Assembly (NCBI RefSeq): GCF_000974445.1
Contig: NZ_BBOJ01000036.1
Location: 1-64,000 of the forward strand
Length of the DNA stretch: 64,000 bases
From: Lentzea aerocolonigenes
GTDB lineage: Bacteria > Actinomycetota > Actinomycetes > Mycobacteriales > Pseudonocardiaceae
Reading direction: 5' to 3'
A program made the position numbers and the translations under genes. Positions within the stretch are counted from its first letter, which is position 1. Each line of letters starts with the position of its first letter. Positions 1 to 9,337 of this stretch are shown here, piece by piece. The notes beneath the pieces are model-generated. The model was not told where the DNA came from. It ran no database searches and saw only the letters and a program-made list of their open reading frames with translations.

Positions 1-228
1 ATGCGCTTTCGGGATCTCCACCGCCAGCACCGGAGGCGGGAAGTAGGACCCTGACGACATCCGGTTCCAGATCTTGTACAGATTGCCTTTCAGATCCTTC
101 TCGAACTCCGCCAGCGTCTGCCCGTCCACCCCCGGCGCTCCTTTATTGGCCCTGACCTTCTCCCACGCCTCCTGCACTTCCCACTTCGAAATCTCAAACG
201 ACTTGCCCGGCAATTTCAGCTGGTCCAC
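1..228 (-). CDS. Group II intron-encoded reverse transcriptase/maturase (N-terminal part)
   Basis: An open frame on the minus strand starts at GTG 228 behind the strong site GGGAGGAG (240-233) and stays open for 76 codons to the left edge. Residues about 24-64 contain EKVRANKGAPGVDGQT and NLYKIWNRMSSGSYFPPPV, which are the RT-0/RT-1 signatures of LtrA-family intron proteins. Such proteins reverse-transcribe the intron at its target and help it fold and splice. The YxDD active site, maturase and any endonuclease domain lie beyond the window, so integrity cannot be judged. No frameshift is seen in the visible part. Confidence 0.88.
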   Translation of the reverse strand, partial: MDQLKLPGKSFEISKWEVQEAWEKVRANKGAPGVDGQTLAEFEKDLKGNLYKIWNRMSSGSYFPPPVLAVEIPKAH

Positions 229-819
229 ACAACTCCTCCCGGGCCGCGGCCCGGTTGATCGGACGAACAACAGCCACGAATGACCCGGCCCCTTCGCTCC
301 ACTCCCACCGCATCAAGCAGGAGCTTCCTCGCTACTACGAACCGGTCCGCCAGCGCGCCCCGCGACGGTACTCAACCCGAGCGGTTTCAGCCGCCCCAGG
401 CGCTCCCTCTCGCTGCCTCAACCTGGGCAGCGGTGTCGGGGCACGCTTTCTCACGTTCCACGCAGAAGCCGCAGATCAGGCTCGCGCCGCCTTCATGCCG
501 GACACCACCTGGCCAATAAACGGGCACCCGCCAGGCTCATCCCGGGTTATCCTCAACGCCCCGGTTCTGATGTCAACCACGATTGTTTCGACACTTCGCA
601 GGCTATGACACAACGCCTTCCTGATCCCCACCTGACACCTCCAACGGATGCCTTTTCCCACACGCTCACCACGACAGTCTTCAGCTAACGCAGCAGTGGG
701 CGGTTTGAAGCCACCCCCCGTAGGGCGACTCCGAAGGGCCAACAACCTTCATCTTCTACGCAGCACCGCCTCAAAGAGTTCTCCTACCTGTCAAACCCCT
801 TTCAGCGTTCGTGACACAC
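1..819 (-). mobile_element. Group II intron, 5' part (runs off left edge)
   Basis: On the minus strand, bases 819 to about 240 read as the 5' ribozyme domains of a bacterial group II intron. The RNA begins GTGTGTCACGAACGCTGAAA, close to the consensus GUGYG 5' end. It continues through GC-rich helices without a long reading frame and leads into an intron-encoded reverse transcriptase starting near 228. The 3' part, with domains V and VI, lies outside the window. The exact 5' splice site could be 817 or 819. The intron is antisense to the flanking XRE/DUF397 locus. The identification rests on the 5' motif together with the reverse transcriptase; the RNA was not folded. Confidence 0.8.
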
Positions 820-820
820 T

Positions 821-904
821 GAGGAACAATCGCGAACGATGGTGGCGGATCTCGCCAGTCGATCGCGGGAGGACCCCAATGGCCGGAGACTGCACCTGGC
901 GTAA
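821..904 (+). pseudogene. 3' remnant of an XRE/DUF5753-type regulator gene
   Basis: A frame open from the intron boundary at 821 encodes EEQSRTMVADLASRSREDPN and ends at TAA 902-904, overlapping the start of the DUF397 gene by 26 bases. Helix-turn-helix regulators with a DUF5753 sensor commonly sit directly upstream of DUF397 genes and overlap them in this way, and their C-termini often have an ALSxEESR-like helix. I infer that the intron split this regulator gene and that the rest lies left of the window. Only 27 residues are visible, so this is a contextual call. Confidence 0.45.
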
Positions 905-1052
905 GAGCAGCTACAGCGGCGGCAACGCGGGCCAGGAGTGCGTCGAGGTGGCGTTCACCCAGGTCGTGCGCGTCCGTGACTCCAAGAACACCACCGGCCC
1001 CGAGCTGAAGTTCAGCGTCGAGGCGTGGCAGGGGTTCATCGGAGCTCGGTAG
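879..1052 (+). CDS. DUF397 domain protein
   Basis: A 57-residue protein of full length for DUF397, a small family usually paired with an XRE/DUF5753 regulator in actinomycetes (WhiJ/BldB-like systems in Streptomyces). The hallmark WRKSSYSGG follows the start, then ECVEVAF, VRVRDSKN and a closing SVEAWQGFI helix. ATG 879 has a good site, GGGAGGA, at 866-872. The partner regulator upstream seems to be interrupted by a group II intron, so expression and function may be altered. The 3' end overlaps the convergent gene ending at 1036 by 17 bases. Confidence 0.88.
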   Translation: MAGDCTWRKSSYSGGNAGQECVEVAFTQVVRVRDSKNTTGPELKFSVEAWQGFIGAR

Positions 1053-1494
1053 GCAGCGGCAGGCCCAGCGCCTCCAGGAACCGCGCCGTCTTGATCTCGA
1101 CGAACACGTCGACGTCCTCGACGTCCTGTTCGTCCTCCACCGAAAAGTCATCCGGGTCCTCGTCCTCGGCGAGGTACCCGAGGATCTCGGACTGCTTGGC
1201 CGTGACATCGCCCGAGTTGCTCAGCGCCCACCACGCGGCCAGCCCCGCCGCCTCGCGAAGCACGTCCGTGGGGTCGGAGGCGTTCGGGTTCTCGAAGTAG
1301 GTGCGCGGCGTCAGGCCCAGGTAGGCGACGCCCGTGCCAGGTCCGGCCGGCGCGTAGACGACCGAGGTGATGTCGCTGTCGTGGATGTCGATCCACAGGA
1401 ACGGCTCCTCCAAAGGCGGCAGCTCACCCTCGGACAGCGTCTTCCACTGGCCGTTCTCAAACGCATAGGTGCCGAAGAATCCCACGGCGAACAT
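1036..1494 (-). CDS. Hypothetical protein, acidic C-terminus
   Basis: A 152-residue soluble protein I cannot assign. It begins with an aromatic-rich beta region, has LWIDIHDSDITSVVYAP around residues 33-49, an Ala/Trp-rich helix near 85-95, and an unusually acidic stretch of D and E residues around 109-131. No signal peptide or membrane segment is seen. It lies just downstream of the ahcY terminator; the ATG at 1494 is only three bases from the hairpin, leaving no room for a ribosome site. It may be leaderless, start further in, or depend on read-through. Confidence 0.6.
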   Translation of the reverse strand: MFAVGFFGTYAFENGQWKTLSEGELPPLEEPFLWIDIHDSDITSVVYAPAGPGTGVAYLGLTPRTYFENPNASDPTDVLREAAGLAAWWALSNSGDVTAKQSEILGYLAEDEDPDDFSVEDEQDVEDVDVFVEIKTARFLEALGLPLPTELR

Positions 1495-1497
1495 GAA

Positions 1498-1534
1498 ACA
1501 GGGGCCTCCCGCGACGTGCGCGGGAGGCCCCTGT
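1498..1534 (-). terminator. Strong hairpin terminator of ahcY
   Basis: Perfect 16-base-pair stem (1498-1513 with 1519-1534) and a 5-base loop, 11 bases past the ahcY stop. On the minus strand only a short TTT follows, as is common for actinomycete hairpin terminators. The start codon of the next minus-strand gene follows almost at once. Confidence 0.88.
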
Positions 1535-1544
1535 CAACGAGAAC

Positions 1545-3008
<1,464 letters not shown>

Positions 3009-3107
3009 TGCGAAGTCCTCCAGGGCACTTCAGTGAAGGGTGTCTTCTGACCATACCGCCCGTTGATGCACCACTATGACCCCTACTTCGGGTGAGGGAG
3101 GTCTCGG

Positions 3108-5507
3108 GTGTTGATCGCGGGCCCGGACACACGTGTCGTCGAGCTGAGGGTGCACGGCGTGCAAGGAACGACGCCGCAGACGCTCGTCGACGCCGTCGCG
3201 GCCGTGGACGTTGCGGGAGACGGACTCGGGCGCATCGTGCGTCCGGCGGACAGACTCCGCAGGCCCGCACCCGGTCCCGTGCTGCAGACGGAGGGGCGGC
3301 CCATCCCCCGAGTGGTGGAGGGGTATCTGTGGGGCGGTATGACGTCCGGAGGTGTGGCCAAGGCCACGTGGGCGCTGCTCTTCCCGTTCAGCATCGCGAA
3401 CGTCGCGCACTGGATGCTGCCTCCGGTCCCCGAGCGCAACCTGCCCGCTCACCTGCTCGGCATCGGCCTGCGGTCGTTGCTGCGGGTGTTCGCGCTGCTG
3501 CTCACGGCGTTGCTGGTCGCGCAGATCTCGGTGGTGAGCCTCGACCTGCTGGCCGCCCAGTGTCTGCGGCCGGGTAATCCTTGCCTAACCAGCATTCCGG
3601 CCGATGTGCGTGCTCTTCCTTGGTTTCGGACTTTCCTGGGCCTGCTGCCGATCGTCGCAGTCATCTGGGTGATGCGGCGGGTGTCGCGCGTCGACTGGCG
3701 GATCGAACGCAAGGAGATCGCCGACGCGGAGGACAAGGACCAGCAGCCCGCGTCCGGCCTGCCCGGCGCGCACGTCGCGACCGACCCCGACACGCCGGCG
3801 CTGCGGTCGCTGCACGTCGTGGCGGCACTCGCGGTGGCCTCGCTGATCGCGCTCGGCGGACCGTTGAAGCAGCTCACGGCCACCGGAGGGATGGGCGTGG
3901 CGATCACGGTCGCGTGGGTCGTCGCGCTCGTGTTCATCGGTGTGTCCGTGCTCGGCGTACTGCTGCTGGACGACCCCACGGGCGGTGCGCCCCATCGCGG
4001 CGGACGGTGGCTGCGGGCCGCTCTCGGCAAGAAGCCTCGCCGTGTGTTGTTGGCGTTGGCGGTGTTGCTGATGCTCACGACGCTCGGGTTGCAGGAGCAG
4101 CTGCCGTTGCGGGTGCCGGGCGCGGACGTGACCGTGCAGGTCGTGGCGCTGCTGATGGCGTTCGTGCTGGTCCTGTTCGGACTGATGCTGCTGCCCGCCG
4201 CACTGCTGGCGCGCAAGACGTGGGCCGCGTTGCCCCGCGAGCTGCGGCCGTGGGCCGGCGGCTGGTTCGCCGCGCCGGTGCTGGCCATCGCCGGACTGCT
4301 CGGCGGCGGGTTCGGCGCCGGGGTCGCGCTGCCCGTCCGCAAGGCGTTGGGCAGCGACCTCCACCTGCCCGTCGGCTACGACTACATCACTCTGTTGTGG
4401 GGCGTGGCGGGCGCGTTGGGACTGCTGAGCACGTTCGCCGTGGCGTCGTTCACCGGCGCGGTGCGGTGGCGGGCGTTCCGCAAGGGCAAGGTGTGGGCGC
4501 GCGAGGCGTCGTTGCTGCACTCCGGCCGGATGCGCGACCTACGCACCGCGACGCGCGCGTGGTGGTGGGCGCGCTGGGAACGCAACCACGGTCACCACAT
4601 GATCCTGATCATCGCGTCCGTGCTGGTGGTCGGCGCTGGGGTGGCCACGGTCCTGAGGATCCGCAACGTGCCGCCTGCCACGTGGATCGCGCCGTTCTCG
4701 GCGTTGGGCGTCGGCGTGCTGGGTCTGCTGGCGGTCTCGTTGCTGCGGGCCGTTTACCTGGCGGCGCGACAGCCGGAGTCCGGACGGCGGCTCGGCATCA
4801 TCGCGGACATCGCACAGTTCTGGCCGCGCGAGGCACACCCGATCGTGCCGCCCTGCTACGCGCTGAAGGTCGTGCCGGAGCTCGTCGCCCGCGTACAGGA
4901 CCACCTGCGCGACCCCGGCACACGCGTGGTCCTGTGTGGACACTCACAGGGCTCGCTGCTCGTCGCCGTCGCGGCGGCGCGTTTGCTGGAGGAACTGCCG
5001 CCGCACGACCGTGAACGGATCGGCCTGGTGACAGCGGGCTCGCAGCTGCAGTGGGCCTACCCGCGGGCGTTCCCGGCGGTCGTGCCGCACGCGTCCCTGG
5101 CCCGGTTGTCCGGCGGTCTCGACGGACGGTGGCGCGCACTGTGCCGTGGCACGGACCCGTTGGGCGGCGCGGTGATGACGTGGCGCCGACAGGTGTTCGA
5201 CGGGATGCTGCTCGGCGTCGGCTACCGGGCCGACGGCTCGGAAGGCGCGCTGGCACCGGCGTTGCGCGGGCCGACGGGGGCGTTGGTGCTGGGCGGCGAC
5301 CACTGGCTGCCGGACCCGCAGCGAGGCCCGTTCCCCGGACGGCGGTGGCGGTCCGGCGTGTCGGCGCACTCGGACTACACGTCGGATCCGGAGTGGGACC
5401 GGGCGGTGGCGATCGCGGCCGGGCTGCTGGAGGTCGACGCGCCGGAGTCGCCGCCGTTGCCGTTCGCGCGGTCGCCGAAGCTGCCCAGCCAGCATGATCA
5501 CCGGTAG
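3108..5507 (+). CDS. Large polytopic membrane protein with split alpha/beta-hydrolase motifs
   Basis: A 799-residue protein. An N-terminal strand ends in the oxyanion-type motif HGVQG (16-20). About ten or eleven hydrophobic segments follow between roughly 85 and 555. The C-terminal soluble part carries a nucleophile elbow GHSQG with Ser613 and a late His754 in SAHSDY that could complete a Ser-His-Asp set. The layout suggests a lipase- or esterase-like hydrolase whose catalytic fold is interrupted by a membrane domain. The substrate is unknown. GTG 3108 follows GAGGGAGGT (3093-3101). It stands alone, divergent from ahcY. Confidence 0.75.
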   Translation: MLIAGPDTRVVELRVHGVQGTTPQTLVDAVAAVDVAGDGLGRIVRPADRLRRPAPGPVLQTEGRPIPRVVEGYLWGGMTSGGVAKATWALLFPFSIANVAHWMLPPVPERNLPAHLLGIGLRSLLRVFALLLTALLVAQISVVSLDLLAAQCLRPGNPCLTSIPADVRALPWFRTFLGLLPIVAVIWVMRRVSRVDWRIERKEIADAEDKDQQPASGLPGAHVATDPDTPALRSLHVVAALAVASLIALGGPLKQLTATGGMGVAITVAWVVALVFIGVSVLGVLLLDDPTGGAPHRGGRWLRAALGKKPRRVLLALAVLLMLTTLGLQEQLPLRVPGADVTVQVVALLMAFVLVLFGLMLLPAALLARKTWAALPRELRPWAGGWFAAPVLAIAGLLGGGFGAGVALPVRKALGSDLHLPVGYDYITLLWGVAGALGLLSTFAVASFTGAVRWRAFRKGKVWAREASLLHSGRMRDLRTATRAWWWARWERNHGHHMILIIASVLVVGAGVATVLRIRNVPPATWIAPFSALGVGVLGLLAVSLLRAVYLAARQPESGRRLGIIADIAQFWPREAHPIVPPCYALKVVPELVARVQDHLRDPGTRVVLCGHSQGSLLVAVAAARLLEELPPHDRERIGLVTAGSQLQWAYPRAFPAVVPHASLARLSGGLDGRWRALCRGTDPLGGAVMTWRRQVFDGMLLGVGYRADGSEGALAPALRGPTGALVLGGDHWLPDPQRGPFPGRRWRSGVSAHSDYTSDPEWDRAVAIAAGLLEVDAPESPPLPFARSPKLPSQHDHR

Positions 5508-5574
5508 CCGACGGTGGATACGAGCATCCGCGGCAACGACCTCGGCACCGAACTCGACCGCAACGCCACGCCGA

Positions 5575-6060
5575 TCACTTGGTCTTGCTGGAGTTCCTGA
5601 GATCCTCGAGAAGCTGGTGCACGGCACCCTTCACCTCGTCGTTCACCGGAATCTCGTAGACCTTGATCCGCACCTCCCACCGCCCGGCCACGCCGTGCAC
5701 GGCAAATGCTCCACTGTCAGCCTCGCTGGCCGTGCACGACTTGTCCGGCTCGTCCAGAACTCCGCTGGGACACAGTCCTCCTGTCAGCCGCTCCGCCACT
5801 TCCTGACTGGGGTGGCCGACGAGCGAGACGAGGAGGACTTCACGGCCATCCCGTACTGAGACCTTGCAGCTGTCAGCAATCCCACCGTCGACCTGGGACA
5901 CCTCAAGCCCCCGAGTGATGATCGCGACCGGCTCAGGCTTGACAAGACCAGGACAACCCGAGTTCACCTTGTCTTCAAGCCCCGCGGGCACATCGACGCC
6001 GCACCCGGCAACGGCCATGAGCGCGAGCGCCGCGACAGCACTTGCCAATGTGATTTTCAT
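5575..6060 (-). CDS. Secreted lipoprotein of unknown function
   Basis: A 161-residue protein with a lipoprotein signal: charged N-terminus, hydrophobic core and lipobox VAGC at about residue 20. The mature part has three further Cys-containing stretches (SGCPG, DSCKV, KSCTA) that could form disulfides. It resembles the many actinomycete DUF3558-like lipoproteins in size and layout, but I do not recognise a specific family. It starts inside the stop of the upstream gene (ATGA, 6060-6057), so the two are translationally coupled. Confidence 0.72.
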   Translation of the reverse strand: MKITLASAVAALALMAVAGCGVDVPAGLEDKVNSGCPGLVKPEPVAIITRGLEVSQVDGGIADSCKVSVRDGREVLLVSLVGHPSQEVAERLTGGLCPSGVLDEPDKSCTASEADSGAFAVHGVAGRWEVRIKVYEIPVNDEVKGAVHQLLEDLRNSSKTK

Positions 6061-6467
6061 TTACCGTGACACTCCCTCAACAGCTTCGCCGCCCCTTCGC
6101 CCCTCAACATCGGCAGGATCTTGCGGAGTGCCACGACCTGAGAATCCAGAGCCTTCATCAAGGCGTGCATCGTGCCGGCCGACCAAACCACGTGCTGCGC
6201 GGGACCGAGGCCCGCGTGCACGTACAGGCACGTCAGCTCCGTGCGGGCCGCAAAACCGTCGGCCCCTCCGTCGACCAGAGTCCTCGCGTACCGACTTCTT
6301 TGATCAAGCACCATCGTGATGGCGAGGTTCGGCGCGTGGTACGCGAGGAAGCCGTTGCCATCCTCCTCTGGCCCCAGAAACCCTTCCTCGTCGACAAGGA
6401 ACCGGAACCGTTGCTTGACTTCATCTCCAAACGCCCGAGCAACAGTCCCTGACCGCTTCGCGCCCAC
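6057..6467 (-). CDS. Hypothetical cytosolic protein coupled to a lipoprotein gene
   Basis: A 136-residue protein with no signal peptide or membrane helix. Features include FRFLVDEEGFLGPE near 22-35, YHAPNLAITMVLDQRSRY near 43-60 and a C-terminal helical segment KILPMLRGEGAAKLLREC. The first half resembles small actinomycete proteins of the FxFLxxEFGF type that are often annotated as hypothetical or immunity-like; that similarity is from memory and weak. GTG at 6467 is the furthest start and has no clear ribosome site. It shares ATGA with the next gene, so the pair likely acts together. Confidence 0.6.
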   Translation of the reverse strand: MGAKRSGTVARAFGDEVKQRFRFLVDEEGFLGPEEDGNGFLAYHAPNLAITMVLDQRSRYARTLVDGGADGFAARTELTCLYVHAGLGPAQHVVWSAGTMHALMKALDSQVVALRKILPMLRGEGAAKLLRECHGK

Positions 6468-6728
6468 CTGGCACCACCACCACCCAATAGTCGTCCAGCG
6501 CTTCAGAAGTGAAGCCGCGCAGCCGCAGTCTGAGCAACCCGTCGTAGAACACGCGACATGACGTACTCGGCGTTGCCCTCACACCGCCTGGATCACTCGA
6601 GAAGAGCAATGGCGATGATCTTGCCCGAGTCGTCGAGTTCGATGTCGACGAGGTGTTGAGGTCTGCCGTCACAAACGGATCTTGAACACCCCTTCTCCCG
6701 TCTCCTGGCACCACAAGGACATACGCGT
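6468..6728 (-). other. Gap with possible gene debris
   Basis: No complete gene is supported. On the minus strand a frame ending at 6593 gives LVDIELDDSGKIIAIALLE, which looks like the C-terminal strand of a DUF2283-like protein, but it has no start codon outside the neighbouring oxidoreductase. A second frame ending at 6421 gives GLLRLRLRGFTSEALDDYW. Both may be decayed remnants or chance open frames. Confidence 0.3.
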
Positions 6729-7712
6729 CTAGACCGTGACGACGATCTTCCTGCCCTCGTGGAGCCCCTTCTCGAGGTGACGGTGTGCCTCGACGACGTC
6801 GTCGAACGCGAACACCTCGTCGATGGCGGGCCGCAGTGCACCGAGGCGCACACCGGCGTTCATGAACGCCGCCATGCGCTTCACGACAACGGGATCGAGG
6901 GTGTGCTCGAAGCTGCGGTAGCTGACGATCGTGAGCGGCGTGCCTGCCGGGAACGGTGTGGGCCGAGGGTCCAGGAAGCCCGCGACGATCAGCGTTCCGC
7001 CGGGGCGGGCCGCCTGCACGAGGTCCTGCTGGCCGGGGCCCATGACGACGTCGAGGACGATGTCGGCCCCGGTTCCGCCGGTGTGGTGGCGGACGGCTTC
7101 GACGAGGTTCTCGTGGTCGGTGGCGATCACCGCGGCGGCGCCGGCGGCGAGCAGCTGGTCCTTCTTCGCGCTGTCGCGGGTGACGGCGATGGGCACGGCG
7201 CCGATCTGGTTGGCGATCTGCATCGCCGCCCTGCCGACGCCGCCGGACGCGGCGGTGACGAGGACGTGGTCGCCCGGCCGCATGCCCGCCTTCTCGACGA
7301 GTGCGCCGTAGGCGGTGGAGAACGCGACCCAGATCGCCGCCGCTTCCTCGGCCTCGAGACCGGCAGGCCGGGGCACGACCCGGCTCGCGGGGATCGTGGT
7401 GAAGTCGGCGTAGGTGCCTCTGACGCTCGCGTCCGGGACGGCCGTGATGATCACCGGATCGCCGATCGCCATCCCGGTGACCCCGTGGCCCAGCGCGTCG
7501 ACGACGCCGGTTCCCTCGACGCCGATCCGGGCGTGCGGCAGGGAGATGGTCGCGGACGAGGTGCCGGACCGCATCATCCGGTCGAGCGGGTTGACCGCGA
7601 ACGCCTCGATCCTGACCCGCACCTCGCCGGCGGCGGGCTCGACGGCCGGCTCCTCGACGACGCGCAGGACCTCCGGGCCGCCGAACTCGTCGAACAGAAC
7701 AACTCTGGACAT
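6729..7712 (-). CDS. NADP-dependent zinc-free MDR oxidoreductase (quinone oxidoreductase-like)
   Basis: A 327-residue medium-chain dehydrogenase/reductase of usual length. The N-terminal GroES-like domain contains VNPLDRMMRSG in place of zinc ligands, and the Rossmann domain has VTAASGGVGRAAMQIA around 152-167. The C-terminus IDEVFAFDDVVEAHRHLEKG and GRKIVVTV is typical of NADPH:quinone reductases. It likely reduces quinones or enones with NADPH. The start ATG 7712 follows GGAGGAGCC. It is divergent from an HxlR regulator with a dyad between them, so induction by an electrophile is a reasonable inference. Confidence 0.9.
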   Translation of the reverse strand: MSRVVLFDEFGGPEVLRVVEEPAVEPAAGEVRVRIEAFAVNPLDRMMRSGTSSATISLPHARIGVEGTGVVDALGHGVTGMAIGDPVIITAVPDASVRGTYADFTTIPASRVVPRPAGLEAEEAAAIWVAFSTAYGALVEKAGMRPGDHVLVTAASGGVGRAAMQIANQIGAVPIAVTRDSAKKDQLLAAGAAAVIATDHENLVEAVRHHTGGTGADIVLDVVMGPGQQDLVQAARPGGTLIVAGFLDPRPTPFPAGTPLTIVSYRSFEHTLDPVVVKRMAAFMNAGVRLGALRPAIDEVFAFDDVVEAHRHLEKGLHEGRKIVVTV

Positions 7713-7764
7713 GGTGGCTCCTCCGCCTGGTTTTCGTTGCTGCGGAAGACGTTACGAAGCGCTG

Positions 7765-7782
7765 AGGTACCTCCTGGTACCT
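7765..7782. promoter_or_regulatory. Probable HxlR operator: two GGTACC half-sites
   Basis: Between the divergent oxidoreductase and HxlR genes lies AGGTACC, four bases, then GGTACCT: an inverted repeat whose halves are each palindromic. It lies 10 bases before the regulator ATG and 53 bases before the oxidoreductase ATG, a suitable place to repress both. Confidence 0.6.
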
Positions 7783-7791
7783 TCGGTTCAC

Positions 7792-8154
7792 ATGCAGAAC
7801 GCGGCCGGACCGGCCTTCCTCGCCGACTGCCCCACGCGGCTCGCGGTCGAGATCATCTCCGACAAGTGGGCCGTGCTCGTGCTCTTCGGCCTCAGTCAGC
7901 AGCCTCGCCGGCACGGTGAGCTCGTCGACCTCATCGGCGGTGTCTCGCGCAAGGTCCTCACCGAGACGTTGCGCCGGCTCCAGCAGTACGGCCTGGTTGA
8001 ACGCCGTGCCGAGGCGCCGCGGCGGGTCGAGTACCGCCTCACCGAGCTCGGCCTGACCCTCGTCGAACCCATCGAGGTCCTGACGGACTGGGCCAGGGAC
8101 CACGGTGCCGCGATCGCCGATTTCCAGGAGACGACTTCCGCGGAAGATGTCTAG
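7792..8154 (+). CDS. HxlR-family winged-helix regulator
   Basis: A 120-residue HxlR/DUF24 regulator. The N-terminal Cys13 in DCPTRLAVEIISDKW is the family's conserved redox-sensing position. The recognition helix region is RRHGELVDLIGGVSRKVLTETLRRLQ, followed by the wing GLVERRAEAPRRVEYRLT. These dimers usually sense reactive electrophiles, aldehydes or disulfide stress and control an adjacent oxidoreductase. ATG 7792 is chosen because the family N-terminus aligns there; an upstream frame extension overlaps the divergent gene and is not real. Confidence 0.92.
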   Translation: MQNAAGPAFLADCPTRLAVEIISDKWAVLVLFGLSQQPRRHGELVDLIGGVSRKVLTETLRRLQQYGLVERRAEAPRRVEYRLTELGLTLVEPIEVLTDWARDHGAAIADFQETTSAEDV

Positions 8155-8164
8155 TCTGCGGGTC

Positions 8165-8689
8165 ATGCTGACTGGGGACCTCGTCCGACTGCGACCGATC
8201 GAGCCCGAGGACGCCGAGGCGTTCTACCGCTGGCACAACGACGAAGAAGTCATGCGCTGGTTGCAGAGCTACTTCCACGAGTCGCTGGCTGCCTTGCGCA
8301 AGCGCTTCGCGGACCGCCAGGAGAACTCGTTCGAGAAGTCGACCTTCTGCATCGAGACGCTGGAGGAGCGCAAGCTCATCGGCGTGGTGGCGTTGCGGGA
8401 CGCGGACCCGATCAACCGGCGCGCCAGCGTCGACATCTACATCGGCGAACCCGAGTTCTGGGGCGGCGGCTACGGCACGGACGCGCTGCGCCGGGTGTGC
8501 CGGTACGGGTTCGACACGCTGCGGCTGCACTCGATCGCGCTCACCGTCGTCGAGGCGAACGAGCGGGCGGTCAAGTCCTACAAGAAGATCGGCTTCCAGG
8601 TCGACGGACGGCTGCGGCAGGCGTTCTTCCGCGACGGCGAGTGGCACGACGAGCTGCTGATGTGCGTGCTGCCCGACGAGCTCACCTGA
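8165..8689 (+). CDS. GNAT-family N-acetyltransferase (RimJ/RimL type)
   Basis: About 174 residues, from MLTGDLVRLRPIEPEDAEAF to LCVLPDEL. The layout is that of RimJ/RimL-like acetyltransferases, with the acetyl-CoA loop in EFWGGGYGTDALRRVCRYGF and the ANERAVKSYKKIGFQ helix. It would transfer acetyl to an amine of a protein N-terminus or small molecule; the substrate is not evident. ATG 8165 fits the family N-terminus. An in-frame ATG at 8147 would overlap the HxlR stop by 8 bases and is possible. The 3' end overlaps the convergent TetR gene by 8 bases. Confidence 0.88.
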   Translation: MLTGDLVRLRPIEPEDAEAFYRWHNDEEVMRWLQSYFHESLAALRKRFADRQENSFEKSTFCIETLEERKLIGVVALRDADPINRRASVDIYIGEPEFWGGGYGTDALRRVCRYGFDTLRLHSIALTVVEANERAVKSYKKIGFQVDGRLRQAFFRDGEWHDELLMCVLPDELT

Positions 8690-9260
8690 GCGCGGGTGCG
8701 AGGTGGCCGATCGCCTCGCGCAGGTGGTCCTCGACGGACGCGCTCGGGACCACGACGAGACCTGACGGGCGCACGTCCACCCACCGCTGCACGGCGATGC
8801 GGGCGGCGGCGGACACCGCTGCGGCGAGCACTGTGGCGCCGAGCTCGCCGCAGCCCAGTCGTGTCGCGATCGCCTCGGCGATCGGCGGTTCCATGGACGA
8901 CGTGGAGTCCAGGTAGGCCTCGCGCAACGACGGCGTCGAGGTGATCAGCGCGAGGGCCTCCGACGGTGGTTCGCGGTACTGCTCGGCGAACGCGGCGATG
9001 ATCGAGTCGACCAGCGGCTCGTCGGCGGGCCGGGAGCGCAGCGCTTCGGACACCTGGAGCGCGCGCGTGGCCGTGATGCCCGCGACGATCGCCTGCTCGC
9101 GGCTCGCGAAGTAGTTGTTGTACGTGCGCGGCGAGACGTTCGCCGCCTCCGCGATCTCGTCGACCCGCACGTTGTCGACGCCCTTCGCCAAGGCCAGTCG
9201 CAGCGCGGCCGCTGACAGCGCCGCACGGGTCTCGGTCTTCTTGCGCTCACGCAGTCCCAC
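8682..9260 (-). CDS. TetR-family transcriptional regulator
   Basis: A 192-residue TetR protein. The N-terminal DNA-binding domain shows RKKTETRAALSAAALRLALA, then VRVDEIAEAANVSPRTYNNYFASREQAI, an exact TetR helix-turn-helix. The C-terminal ligand domain is Ala-rich and typical of actinomycete MftR/AcrR-like repressors. No obvious target is adjacent: the next gene upstream is a divergent DUF2975 membrane protein, so control of that gene is possible. ATG 9260 aligns with the family start. Confidence 0.9.
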   Translation of the reverse strand: MGLRERKKTETRAALSAAALRLALAKGVDNVRVDEIAEAANVSPRTYNNYFASREQAIVAGITATRALQVSEALRSRPADEPLVDSIIAAFAEQYREPPSEALALITSTPSLREAYLDSTSSMEPPIAEAIATRLGCGELGATVLAAAVSAAARIAVQRWVDVRPSGLVVVPSASVEDHLREAIGHLAPALR

Positions 9261-9337
9261 GCGATCACTGTAGAGACCTGTTGCAACACGATCACTACCG
9301 ATTGACTTTCGATAGATCGCTGCCGATACTCGATCGC

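Noticed and set aside
3009..3107. SAH riboswitch in the ahcY leader
   Set aside because: The region between ahcY and its divergent neighbour is only 99 bases and no conserved SAH-riboswitch core or pseudoknot pattern was recognised.
6421..8166. 581-codon minus-strand open frame across the oxidoreductase and HxlR genes
   Set aside because: It runs through two well-supported genes in wrong frames and reads as Arg-rich shadow sequence; only short pieces near its end look protein-like.
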